From Cladosporium sp. IMV 00045 (Eukaryota; Ascomycota; Dothideomycetes; Cladosporiales; Cladosporiaceae), in assembly GCA_001931905.2 (NCBI GenBank), contig MSJI02000838.1, positions 68,127-132,126 on the forward strand: DNA of 64,000 nucleotides, read 5' to 3'. Within the stretch, counting starts at the first letter, position 1. Each line of letters begins with the position of its first letter. Under the pieces are notes generated by a model that saw only the letters and a list, made by a program, of their open reading frames with translations, was not told the DNA's origin and searched no databases. A program made the position numbers and the translations under genes. This document shows positions 42,499 to 52,400 of this stretch, in pieces.

Positions 42499-44267
42499 AT
42501 GTCGTCAATCGTGAACGATCTTAACAACCAGCCTACCGCTCTGTCGGTGTTCCATGGACCACAGAATCCCCCTCTACTGGATCTGACATTGGGCGATTTC
42601 TTGGACTATCAATGTCTCTACTTTGGCAACGACGAAGCTATTGTCACGTCTTGGGATGGACAACGATGGACCTACCATGATCTTCAGCAACACAGTATTT
42701 TCCTTGCCCGGTATCTCCTCGATAATGGCATTGGAGCAGGTGATCGTGTCGCCATTCTTGCAGGCAATCGCGTCGAGTATGCGTCTGTGTTCTTTGCCTG
42801 CATGAGAATCGGTACCATTTTGGTTATCCTCAACAACACTTACACCTCCGCCGAAGCACAATATGCTCTGCAATATACAGGTATGTTGAAAATTGCCTGC
42901 GAACAAAGACCATGAAACTAACCATTATACCAGAAAGCAAGATGCTCTTCACCACGGCAAAGATTGGCCGCACCGATAACACCACTATGGTGCAGTCATT
43001 CCATCGCGGCATTAAGGACCTGCCGGCTCTGCAGCGAGTCATCCTTCTCTCAGGATCACTAGACGGCATGGTAGAGTACCGACAGGTCATCCAAGCGGGA
43101 TCTGAGCTCCCAGCAGATCCTTTAGCTGCTGCACAAGCGTCCGTGAGCCCCTACGACACGTGCAATCTCCAGTTCACGTCGGGTTCGACTGGTCACCCGA
43201 AAGCCGCCATGTTGACTCAGCATAATCTGCTCAACAATTCCAGATTTATTGGTGACCGGATGAGCCTCACTGAAAGAGACATTCTGTGTTGCCCGCCGCC
43301 ACTATTCCACTGCTTTGGACTTGTGCTCGGTCTTCTCGCGGTGCTCACCCATGGTGGCAAGATCTGCTACCCCGGGGAGATCTTCGATGGTCCTGCTGTT
43401 CTCCGCGCAATCTCTGATGAGAAGTGCACTGCCATCCACGGCGTACCTGCCATGTTTGACACACTGTTCAGTCTACCTCGTCCTTCTGGCTTCGATTGTA
43501 CCGCTTTGAGAACAGGTATCATTGCAGGAGCTCCAGTTCCTCGTCATTTGATGGAGCTTTTGGTGAATGACTTCGGTATGACCGAGTTCACCAGCAGCTA
43601 TGGTCTGACTGAGGCATCACCCACCTGCTTCAACGCCTTCGTTGATGACACCATGGATCGACGATTGACCTCTGTCGGCACCTTAATGCCACATGCCTCT
43701 GCTAAAGTCGTCAATGCCAATGGCGACATCCTTCCTGTGGGATCACGCGGAGAGTTGTGCATAGCAGGCTACCAGCTTCAACAAGGTTACTGGCGGAATC
43801 AAGAGAAGACTGATGAGACGATGAAGCGAGATGCAGACGGCATCCTGTGGCTGCACACTGGAGACGAAGCCTTCATCGATCGCCACGGTTATTGCACAAT
43901 CACGGGTCGTTTCAAAGACATCATCATTCGTGGCGGCGAGAATATCTACCCACTTGAAATCGAAGACCGACTGGTGCAACATCCTGCCGTCGATCGTGCC
44001 ATTGTGGTTGGCTTGCCTGACAAAAAGTACGGCGAGAAAGTCGCAGCTTTCCTAGAGCGAGCTGCTGGTACTGAGCGCCCAGGTCTGGAAGCTATCAAGA
44101 CCTGGACGAGGGAGAAGTTGGGCAGGCACAAGACTCCCGTGCATGTCTTCTGGTTGGGCGAGGATGGCGTTTCTGTGGATGTCCCGATCACAGGAAGCGG
44201 AAAGATCAAGAAATTTGAGATGAAGAAGATTGGGCAGGACCTGCTCAGTCTCAAAGCGAGACTTTAG
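42499..44267 (+). CDS. sidI: Acyl-CoA ligase, SidI-type (mevalonyl-CoA ligase)
   Basis: Exon 1 42499-42880, a 53-nt intron 42881-42933 (GTATGT...AACTAAC...ACCAG), exon 2 42934-44267; 571 residues. ANL-superfamily motifs are in place: the P-loop FTSGSTGHPKAAM near residue 208, SSYGLTEASP, LHTGDEAFID, GRFKDIIIRGGENIYP and the C-terminal catalytic Lys in GSGKIKKFE. It ends KARL, and ARL fits the PTS1 pattern. SidI activates mevalonate to mevalonyl-CoA, the substrate of SidH, in peroxisomes. In Aspergillus SidI uses an N-terminal PTS2 and its gene lies away from the sidF-sidH-sidD cluster; here no PTS2 pattern is seen near the N-terminus. A medium- or long-chain acyl-CoA ligase cannot be excluded by sequence, but position and signal support SidI. 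Confidence 0.82.
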
Positions 44268-44563
44268 ATCGATGTTATTCTTATATACCAAATTTTCATT
44301 TATCATTCATTGTTCACACTTCGTATTCAACCATTCCAGAGTATCTCTGTTATTCGACACGTTTACGTCAACTGGCTCACCTGCTCGAGCCAATCATATA
44401 GTAAAACCATGTATCAAAATCATGTAGCAAGTGAATATTGAATTACAGTAGGTTAAACCATAGTACTATTGTTTTGCTACCAAGACCCAATTATGACCAA
44501 CCAATTTCGCTACTGGGAACACCCTGAGAACGCCTGGACACCAATTCTTCAAACGAGATTTGC

Positions 44564-46041
44564 TTAAAGCATGGCAGGCTGCGAGTACCTCGATCCAGAA
44601 GTCTCATCGTCCTCCGCCTGGGCAACCTCCAGCACACTCTCCAAAGCACGTCCCGCACTCGCAGAAAGGATGCTGAAGTTATCACGCCTGACCTTAGAAT
44701 CGGCGAGAGTACCCATAACCCACAGGCCGCAGCCAGGAGCAAGAGTGTTTCTGCGGAAGTTGACCTTGTAGCCGCTGTCAACGGTCCAAGAGGCATTGCC
44801 AGTGTCAAACATGCGGGCCAATGGTGCCAGCAGGGCCTTGCCGGGAAGTGCCTCGCGCTCAGTGTTCGCAATCACGATGTCGAACAGCTCGGGAAGCTGG
44901 GTTTCGGCGTGCGAGCGAACATCACTGGCGGTCAACTGCACTTTACCTTGTTGCAACTGAGCTGCACAGATGCGGGTGTGGGGACGCATGCCAAAACGGT
45001 GCTTTGACTTGTCTGGCTGCTGCACTTGCTGCGAGTAGAGAAGCACGTACAGTGCCTCCAGGGTGTGAAGGTCAACGGTAGGGAACTCGGCTGCAACACT
45101 GGTGGCGAGCATCCTCTGGCGGACTTCGGGAGGAAGGTGGTGGAGAGATGTGTTGTTCGCTCCGTCGACCATTTCTTGTGTGCTGTTTCATGTTAGCTAG
45201 AATCCAGTGCCAACACAGTCAGGGCAACTTACAAAGGAGTACCGTCTTCGACTCGAAGAGCCGAGCCTTTCAACATCATGGTGGCGCGGTGCTGGCCAGA
45301 TGCGGAGATGAGGTGCTCAAACAGTTCGACAGCTTCCTGATCCGCGCCAACGATAGCGATGTTCAAAGGTCGGTCAGCGCCGCATACCATGTCGATCAGC
45401 TGAGCTGACTTGCTCATAGGAATGACATTCGAGGCAAGCTTCGGTGAGGCGAGAGATTCGGGAAGTCGACATTGAGGACCTGTCGCAATGACCAGGCGTT
45501 TGCAAGTGATCTTCGAAGCAGAGCCATTGCTGCTAGCTCTAAGATCCACAGTCCACTTGCCAATTTGGCCGTTAGCTGCGATCTGGATCGGCTTGATGTT
45601 GACAGCTTCCTTGTTGAAGGTTACCCAACCAAGCTGTTGGATTTTCTGTGCCACCCATGCCATGTAGCGAGCCGTAAGGTGTCGTGACGTGATGAGTTGG
45701 GATGCATTGGTGAAGGCCACAAGGAGGTTGGTCTCGTGGAGGAAGTTGACGAATGTAAACTCTGAGCGAGGATTGCGGAGGGTGATCAGATCTCTCAAGA
45801 AGGTCGATCCCCCAGAACCTTCGCTTGATGCAAATCCCAAGTCTTCGCTGAAACGGCTGTTTCGTTCGACCACCAGAACCTTTTGTGTGGGATCGTGGTC
45901 TGCAAGCACCGTTGACAATGCGAGACCTTTGGTTCCGAAACCGATGCAGACGACATCGTAAACAATTGATCTGTCCACAGGAGTAGCTTCAGCATTTGAG
46001 CTGGTGCTGTATGCTCTCGTGTTTGCGGTCATTGAGGCCAT
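44564..46041 (-). CDS. Divergent SidA-like (ornithine N5-) monooxygenase
   Basis: Exon 1 45233-46041 (start MASMTANTR), a 50-nt intron 45183-45232 (GTAAGT...GCTAAC...AACAG), exon 2 44564-45182; 475 residues. The FAD-binding motif is YDVVCIGFGTKGLALS. The FLRDLITLRNPRSEFTFVNFLHE block is the SidA/IucD/PvdA family signature and TPFTQEM matches the conserved segment after it. So the fold is that of the flavin N-hydroxylases that start hydroxamate siderophore synthesis. Several usual residues differ: GFGTKG instead of GFGPAxL, the stretch before FLRDL lacks the Met-Gln pair and has Arg where SidA has a substrate-binding Lys, and the later TNYxVV and LSDTLLS motifs read AEFPTV and RRDNFSI. It may use another substrate or be inactive. 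Two SreA-type sites lie upstream. Confidence 0.82.
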
Positions 46042-46131
46042 GTGATCGACGGTGTGAGGATTGACTGAAACTAACTGATCGAGAAATTGACAAGTCCCAG
46101 TAAGATGGTCGAAGAGCTTCACCAAAATTGC

Positions 46132-46140
46132 ATCAGATAA
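46132..46140 (+). promoter_or_regulatory. ATCAGATAA, SreA/Sre1-type site
   Basis: Exact consensus, 90 bases before the SidA-like start codon; followed by GAGAATAA. Confidence 0.7.
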
Positions 46141-46496
46141 GAGAATAAACTTGATTTCATGCTCCTGCGCAGTAGACCCTGTGCACCCTGGCACATTTTG
46201 GTCGATTGCCTACGCCCAGAGGCCCAGCGGTTTCCTCCATGGAAACCTAAAGATCGTCATACCAAACGGTGTGCAGGGACGCTCGCGCGACTCGTCCCCA
46301 ACGGGCTTCGCTACGAATCTTCCCTCGTGGGAGACTATAGCTGATGCACGCTTGAGAATGGCCAGATCCCATAGCCCTACTGACTCAATACGGTGCCCAT
46401 CGGCCGGTAGCTCTGTGAAAGGATGGCATCCTGCATGCTTGGCTGCCGCGCTGGCGCCGCTGCAGGACGTGGCGATATCGGGACCCATAAAAGATG

Positions 46497-46505
46497 ATCT
46501 GATAA
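46497..46505 (+). promoter_or_regulatory. ATCTGATAA, SreA/Sre1-type site
   Basis: Exact consensus with the preferred G before it (GATCTGATAA), 456 bases upstream of the SidA-like start. Confidence 0.7.
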
Positions 46506-47172
46506 AAATCTAGTAGCTGCGGCTAGAAAACGCAAGGTATCCGCCGGGCGCCACTTGGTCGTCAAACTCGAGGTTGGCACGAAGACACGGTTAGCTTGTG
46601 TTTTAGTCGCAGAAAGCGAGCAGAAAGTCCGCGCTGATTGTGGGTCCATTGGGTTGTGGCCGGAGAGTCCCAGATCAAGCCCTCGCGCTCGAGCTTATTT
46701 CCTGAGCACGTTCTCTGTCTGCAGAGTGCTGCAATCGGATGTGAGTTCGTCCAGACTGGATTGTTGGCGTTTGCGAATACGAGGATGGTGTTTCCATAAC
46801 CTAGCCGAGCTGCAATGCCTGGTCGAACGGATATCGGCTTTTAGAGTCTGGTCGCTTGCGTGAAGACTCGTATCTTCTCATCAAGAGGGGACATAACACT
46901 CCTAGACAAAAAAGGAAAATTGTACATGGATCCCGTATCTGATTGATTGAAAACTTCAGTCTTCGCCTTAAGGTCGAGTGAATCGCAGCTGGATACAGGG
47001 CATAACACCGTGATCACACCAGAACGCTATGAACTGTGGTGCATGATGAAATCTGTCGGCCCTTCACTACGGGTCTGTCACACCGTCGAGATATCAAGAA
47101 GTGAGGCCAATAATGAACCAGAACTGTGAGGATTTCACAAGCTCTCATTGATGTCGAGCAGCTACTAAGGTA

Positions 47173-48335
47173 TCATGACTGTGATCCGTTGACCTGTTGC
47201 GAAGCAGGTGTTAACGCTTTCTCCAGCCCGTTCAGATAGCCCAACACCTTCTCAACCAGGTATCGCCTTGGTTCCGCTTGATCATCATTACTCAAAGCGT
47301 GAGAAGCACCTGGCACAGGGCCACTGTTTTCTGTGTCCCAGATCTGCAACTCCCCGTTGCGATCGACTGCTTTCCTCCACCTCGCCAAGAGGGCGTCTTT
47401 ATCAACCCAGTCCGGCACCGCCTGATCGGAACCAGATGGCAAGACTAGAAGTTTGTACTTCAGCAGGCCTTGCTGGTGGATCATGCCAAACGTTTGCTGC
47501 AGGTGCTCATCGCTAATGTCGGAACTGAAAAGATCGTCTTCTTGGGGATTGTGGGGAGTGTCGGGGCTGATAAGGCTCAAGAACCTGCGACAGCTGACAG
47601 GGTGACCGGCTGGGTATGCAAGTTGTGTAGTGAGGTGCAACGGCAATAGTGTGTCGTATGGAAGGTCTTGTTTGGCAACATCCCGCGCAATTGCGATGAG
47701 CTGATCGTATGCTTCACGACATTCACTCGCGGGTCTGCTTCCAATCCCCTTTTCCAACACCCAGTGAATGGCTTCTCGGTCAGAAACAGGGGCTTGCATG
47801 ATTGCACCGTCCAGGGTTGGTCGCTTGAAGGGTCGCAAGTCCCTATCAAACTTATGCGATGTCGTGTGAGGGTTTGATTTGGACAAGTAGTGGAGGACGT
47901 CCTGACTGCCCGTAGAATGGCCCATCAGAGTGATCTTGCCACCGCCAAACATTGCCTGCTTGTACTCATTGATATACTCAATGCACTGTGCGATCTCCGT
48001 AGTGTCTCTGTCAAGGTGACCAAGACCCCACGATTGATGAGACGATGTGAGGTTCAGCGTGAACAACGACCATTGAGTGGGTTGAAGCGCATAAACCAAT
48101 GAGGACATATATGAGGTCGTTGCCATTCCATCGCCAAGGCCTCCCACGAACAGAAGACTATGGGGCTTGCGCACTGTGCTTCCAGTATACTCAAAAGCGA
48201 CCAGGCTCTCGGTCTGCAACACTCAAATCAGCAGTGTTCGGATCGATATAACAACAATACACAGCAATGGTATAGACTCACGAAGTGGTGTAGCCTCCCT
48301 GGAAGTCCACCCTTGGGCCAGAACTTAGAAGCCAT
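47173..48335 (-). CDS. sidJ: Siderophore esterase SidJ type (DUF1749 hydrolase)
   Basis: Exon 1 48282-48335 (MASKFWPKGGLPGRLHHF), a 68-nt intron 48214-48281 (GTGAGT...TTGCAG), exon 2 47173-48213; 364 residues. The alpha/beta-hydrolase fold shows FVGGLGDG after the first strands, the nucleophile elbow GHSTGSQDV (Ser in GxSxG) and a late GASHAL with the likely catalytic His. This is the DUF1749 family to which SidJ belongs. SidJ hydrolyses fusarinine C after uptake, releasing iron and fusarinine units in the cytosol. It has no peroxisomal signal (ends NGSQS). The gene is divergent from sidD, with two SreA-type sites in the promoter between them. In A. fumigatus sidJ is also in the sidF-sidH-sidD cluster. 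Confidence 0.87.
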
Positions 48336-48790
48336 GATGTCTGTGGAGAAGAGTGTCACGTGGGCTGGGGACGGTGTGCCCTTGGTGTGTATAGAAGACT
48401 ATGTGAAGAAGTGCTTGTGGCTCGAGGCGTGTTTTCGGATGGGCTTTGTGAGCAAACGCGCAGTGACGAACTCGCAAGAAGGGGTTTTGCCCGACATCGT
48501 GACTCGTGAGAGACCGATAATCGAGCCACCATTAGCCTACATTCCCGATCTCGGTGCGAGACGGCGGCGAGCATTCGGCCGTTACATTGTGGATTTCAAA
48601 GGGCACAATTCGTGTGGTTGCGGCACTCCACCACAACAGCACAACAAGCCGGCGAAGCATGTTGACACTCCTGCATGAAGAAATTGATAAGATGAATCAG
48701 ATTACTTCCATTTAGATCACTGTTGAGAGCGCTAAGAGACCCTAAAAAGCTAAGACTCTGCCACGTCGCTCGCATGTGGGACGCCTCGCC

Positions 48791-48799
48791 ATCTGATAA
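48791..48799 (+). promoter_or_regulatory. ATCTGATAA, SreA/Sre1-type site
   Basis: Exact consensus in the sidJ/sidD divergent promoter. Confidence 0.7.
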
Positions 48800-48944
48800 A
48801 AATTTTCACAGCCGGACACACAGATCCTTGGAATGGCAGACCAGGTGGGACGCCTGCCTGTCTTTGCCCTTGGCCTACGTTGTTATTCACATCAATCTTT
48901 AGGATCGGCACCCGAGCGGGTCCTAGGGTTTTGTCCATGCCCGG

Positions 48945-48953
48945 ATCAGATAA
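48945..48953 (+). promoter_or_regulatory. ATCAGATAA, SreA/Sre1-type site
   Basis: Exact consensus preceded by G (GATCAGATAA), 154 bases from the previous site and 520 bases before the sidD ATG. Confidence 0.7.
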
Positions 48954-49472
48954 TTTCCCGCAACGAATCGAATTGGCAAGTCCGGACCAAGACGCCTTTG
49001 GGAATCTCCTTTCACTCTCAACAAGCGAACACTCGTCCACCGTTGCGACTTGCTACAGAGGCGCCTTACGCTAGCTGCAGCGTTGCAGAATTGTGTCTGA
49101 TCCTAGGCATGCCCTAGTATACACCGTCAGTCCCGCATGGCGGGTACCATGTGGGCAGAGTGACATGGTTTCCTGTCCCAGAAATGCCAGTCACCTCTCC
49201 CCCCACTCGTACTGCATTCACGTGCGCACTAGGGCGACATCGGCACTGTCGAGGATCGTGTTCATGGTAGACTCTCACGACCTTCTATACAAACATACGG
49301 TAAGTCTTCATTTCTCGGCTACTGCCGTTACATCATCCCAGTATCGACGGACTGCTTTACGTTCAGCGCTGCCTTGCACTATATGTACTGGATTACTGGA
49401 CTTGCCCTGGGAAGCAATTATTCAGAGTCGTGTTAAGACTCCATACTCACTTACATTTACGACGAAATCAAG

Positions 49473-52400
49473 ATGTCGGCATTCCCTGGGGCCGCCGACT
49501 TGGAGGCGAAGGCTTTTGAAGTCGCCGGCCTGGCACCAACGAATTGTTCCACACCTACTGGCATGCGAGACGAAATCATATTGTTATCATGGATGATCGT
49601 TCTCATGCGAATGCAAGAGAGCAGCCAAGTTCGGTGCGAGTGGAGATACGAAGGCTCTGCAGATGATTCAGTCAAGAGTCTTTCCCCGAACGATGTGATG
49701 ATGAGCCTGCAAAGCCATACGGGACAAGTTGCAGCATCTCTTGCTTGCGTGGTTCCATTCATCACAGAAAAGCAACAGCTTTCGTTGCAAAGAGCCGCGT
49801 CCCTGCGCTTGAGCAACGGGTCTCTAAGCCAAAACTCAGATGATGCCAAAGACGAGGTATTACCAATTCTTGAAGTTCACCCTCAACACATTTAGAGCTG
49901 ATCGAAATCTCTAGGGACTTGTTCATCTCAAAGTACGACAGCAAGCTGGTGGACTTCTCATTCAGCCTTTGTTCAGCACAGACAACATACCACAGTGGAC
50001 GGTCATACGACTCATGGACATCCTGATTGAGACCATCCAATTCTGTATCCAGACTCCTCATGCAAGCATTGAGGACTGCATCAGACCAACAAATCGTGAC
50101 TTGGACGATGTGTGGAGCTGGAACCACACGCTTCCACCAACGCACAGCTTTTGCATGCATGATAAGATTTCTGAACTAGCACAATCGCATCCAGCTAAGA
50201 TCGCCATTTCATCCTGGGACGGCGAATTAACGTATGGTGAAGTCGATGATTATTCTACGATCACTGCGAAGCGGCTGGCCAACAGTGGCGTGAAGTTGCA
50301 CGATTTCGTTCCATTGTGCTTCGAAAAGTCAAGATGGACCATCGTTGCAGTTCTTGCTGTGATGAAAGCTGGAGGAACTATGGTAATGATGGACCCGTCG
50401 CTACCGCTCGCCCGTCTTCAAAACATGGCAGAGCAAGTGAACGCGAGAACAATGATTTCCTCGCGTCAACAAGTGGAATTCTCACAAACGGTCCTTCCAA
50501 ACGGCAATCTCCTGATTGTAGAAGCCGATGCCTACACATCATCATCGGACGTTGCGGAAAACCCCGAACTGACTGTGCCTCCCACCGCCCTGATGTACTT
50601 GATCTTCACATCCGGAAGCACTGGAACGCCGAAAGGCGTCAAGATCTCGCATCAGACATACACCAGCAGTGCACTTCCTCGAGCTCAGGCTGTGGGCTAT
50701 ACAGCGAAGTCTAGGGTTCTCGATTTCGCCTCTTACGCTTTCGATGTAAGCATTGATAGCATGCTTCTCACTTTGGGAAACAGTGGGTGCTTATGCATCC
50801 CGAGCGACGAAGATCGCATGAACGACATCAACAATGCCATCCGAAAGATGAACATCAACTATGCCGGCCTCACACCTTCACTGGCTCGTATTCTGGAGCC
50901 GGACGTCATCGATTCGCTAGAGGCATTAGGTCTTGGTGGAGAAGCAGCAGCGGCAAGCGATGTTGCACTTTGGGGGAAGAGCGCTCGGATCGTGATCGGA
51001 TATGGGCCATGCGAGTGCACTATCGGGTGCACAATTAACAGCGACACGGCAACTGGCAGACCTTATATCTCCATTGGTACTGGCAATGGCGCAGCAATGT
51101 GGATTGTCGACCCCAACGACCACGAAATCTTGCTGCCTGTTGGCGCAGTGGGAGAATTACTGGTAGAAGGACCAATCGTTGGACAAGGCTATCTGAACGA
51201 CGCGGAAAAGACGGCTGCTACATTCATTGAAGATCCCAAGTGGCTCTCGGCTGGCCATAAGGGCTTCTCTGGTCGCAAAGGTCGATTGTACAAGACTGGA
51301 GATCTTGGAAAATACGACCCTGACGGATCGGGAGGTATCATTTTCGCTGGCCGAAAAGATACTCAAGTCAAGCTCAGAGGTCAGCGTGTTGAATTGAGCG
51401 AGATCGAAAGTCAGCTTAATGCGCGCCTACCCTCCGATGCCACTGTCATTGCTGAGGTGATCAAGCCTGTCTCGTCGGGCGGGCAAGCAACCCTCGTGGC
51501 TTTCGTCACGTTCCAATCAACCAACTCATCTACTTCAAGTGAGATCGAAGACGTCAAGCTTTCTGAAGAGCTGCGCGAGAAGCTCACCACTGCAAACGCT
51601 GAAATCGCCAAAGTCTTGCCACGCTACATGGTGCCAACTGCTTACATTCCTGTGAACATGCTTCCAGTCTTGATCTCCGGAAAGACTGACCGCAAGAGGC
51701 TGAGGCAATTTGGCACTACAGTGGATCTGCAACAGCTGGATCAAGGATCATCAACCTCAGAGTCCAAGTCTCGAGAACTTAACGAGATGGAGACGCGGCT
51801 ACGAAAGGTATGGTGTGAGATTCTACAGCTGGATGAGCAGGCTGTAGGCGCTGGCGACAACTTCTTCGTGTTGGGTGGCGATTCTTTGGCCGCAATGAAG
51901 ATGGTCTCTGCTTGCCGTGACCACGGCATCGAGGCTACAGTCACGCACACGTTCAACCACCCAACTCTCGCTGGTATGGCCAGCGTTGTTCGTACTTGCG
52001 ACTCCTCCGCCATCGAAGAGATGGCAGCATTCTCGATGATCAGTCGTTCGATCGAAGATGCCAAAGCTGAAGCTGCCCACGAATGCGGCACTGAAGCAGA
52101 CGAGGTAGAGGATATTTACCCATGCACGGCCACACAAGAGTCGCTCTTTACATTCTCTCTGAAGTCCGCCGAAGCGTACATTGCTCAGCGTGTTTCGAAG
52201 ATTCCCGCACATATTGACATTGATGCATGGAAGCGAGCATGGGAACAAGTCGTGGCAGCGAGCCCAATTCTTCGAACTCGGTTGGCGCAACTGCAAGAGC
52301 CAGGTCTGCAGCAGGTCGTCCTGAAGCAGGGTATTACATGGAAGTCCTCATCAAACCTGAAGCAGTATCTGCATGACGATCTCATGGAGAAATCGGAGCT

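Larger units (their letters stand above)
46042..47172. promoter_or_regulatory. Promoter of SidA-like gene with two SreA-type sites
   Basis: About 1.1 kb between the SidA-like gene and the end of sidJ, with sites at 46132 and 46497. A near match (GTATCTGATT) occurs at 46935. No gene is supported. Confidence 0.55.
48336..49472. promoter_or_regulatory. sidJ/sidD divergent promoter with two SreA-type sites
   Basis: About 1.1 kb with sites at 48791 and 48945. Near the sidD side, an ATG at 49263 is followed by a good donor (GTAAGTC at 49300), which may mark a 5' UTR intron or an extra first exon. Confidence 0.55.

Noticed and set aside
46151..46863. Several ORFs of 90-120 residues between the SidA-like gene and sidJ
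   Set aside because: They overlap one another on both strands, show no family pattern, and lie in a promoter with two GATA sites.
46930..46945. GTATCTGATT as an eighth SreA-type site
   Set aside because: It lacks the final base of the GATAA core and so is not an exact match.
49263..49310. ATG 49263 followed by a donor GTAAGTC as the first exon of sidD
   Set aside because: Possible, but no acceptor gives a convincing in-frame join, and the protein from 49473 already has the expected SidD length. Kept only as a remark.
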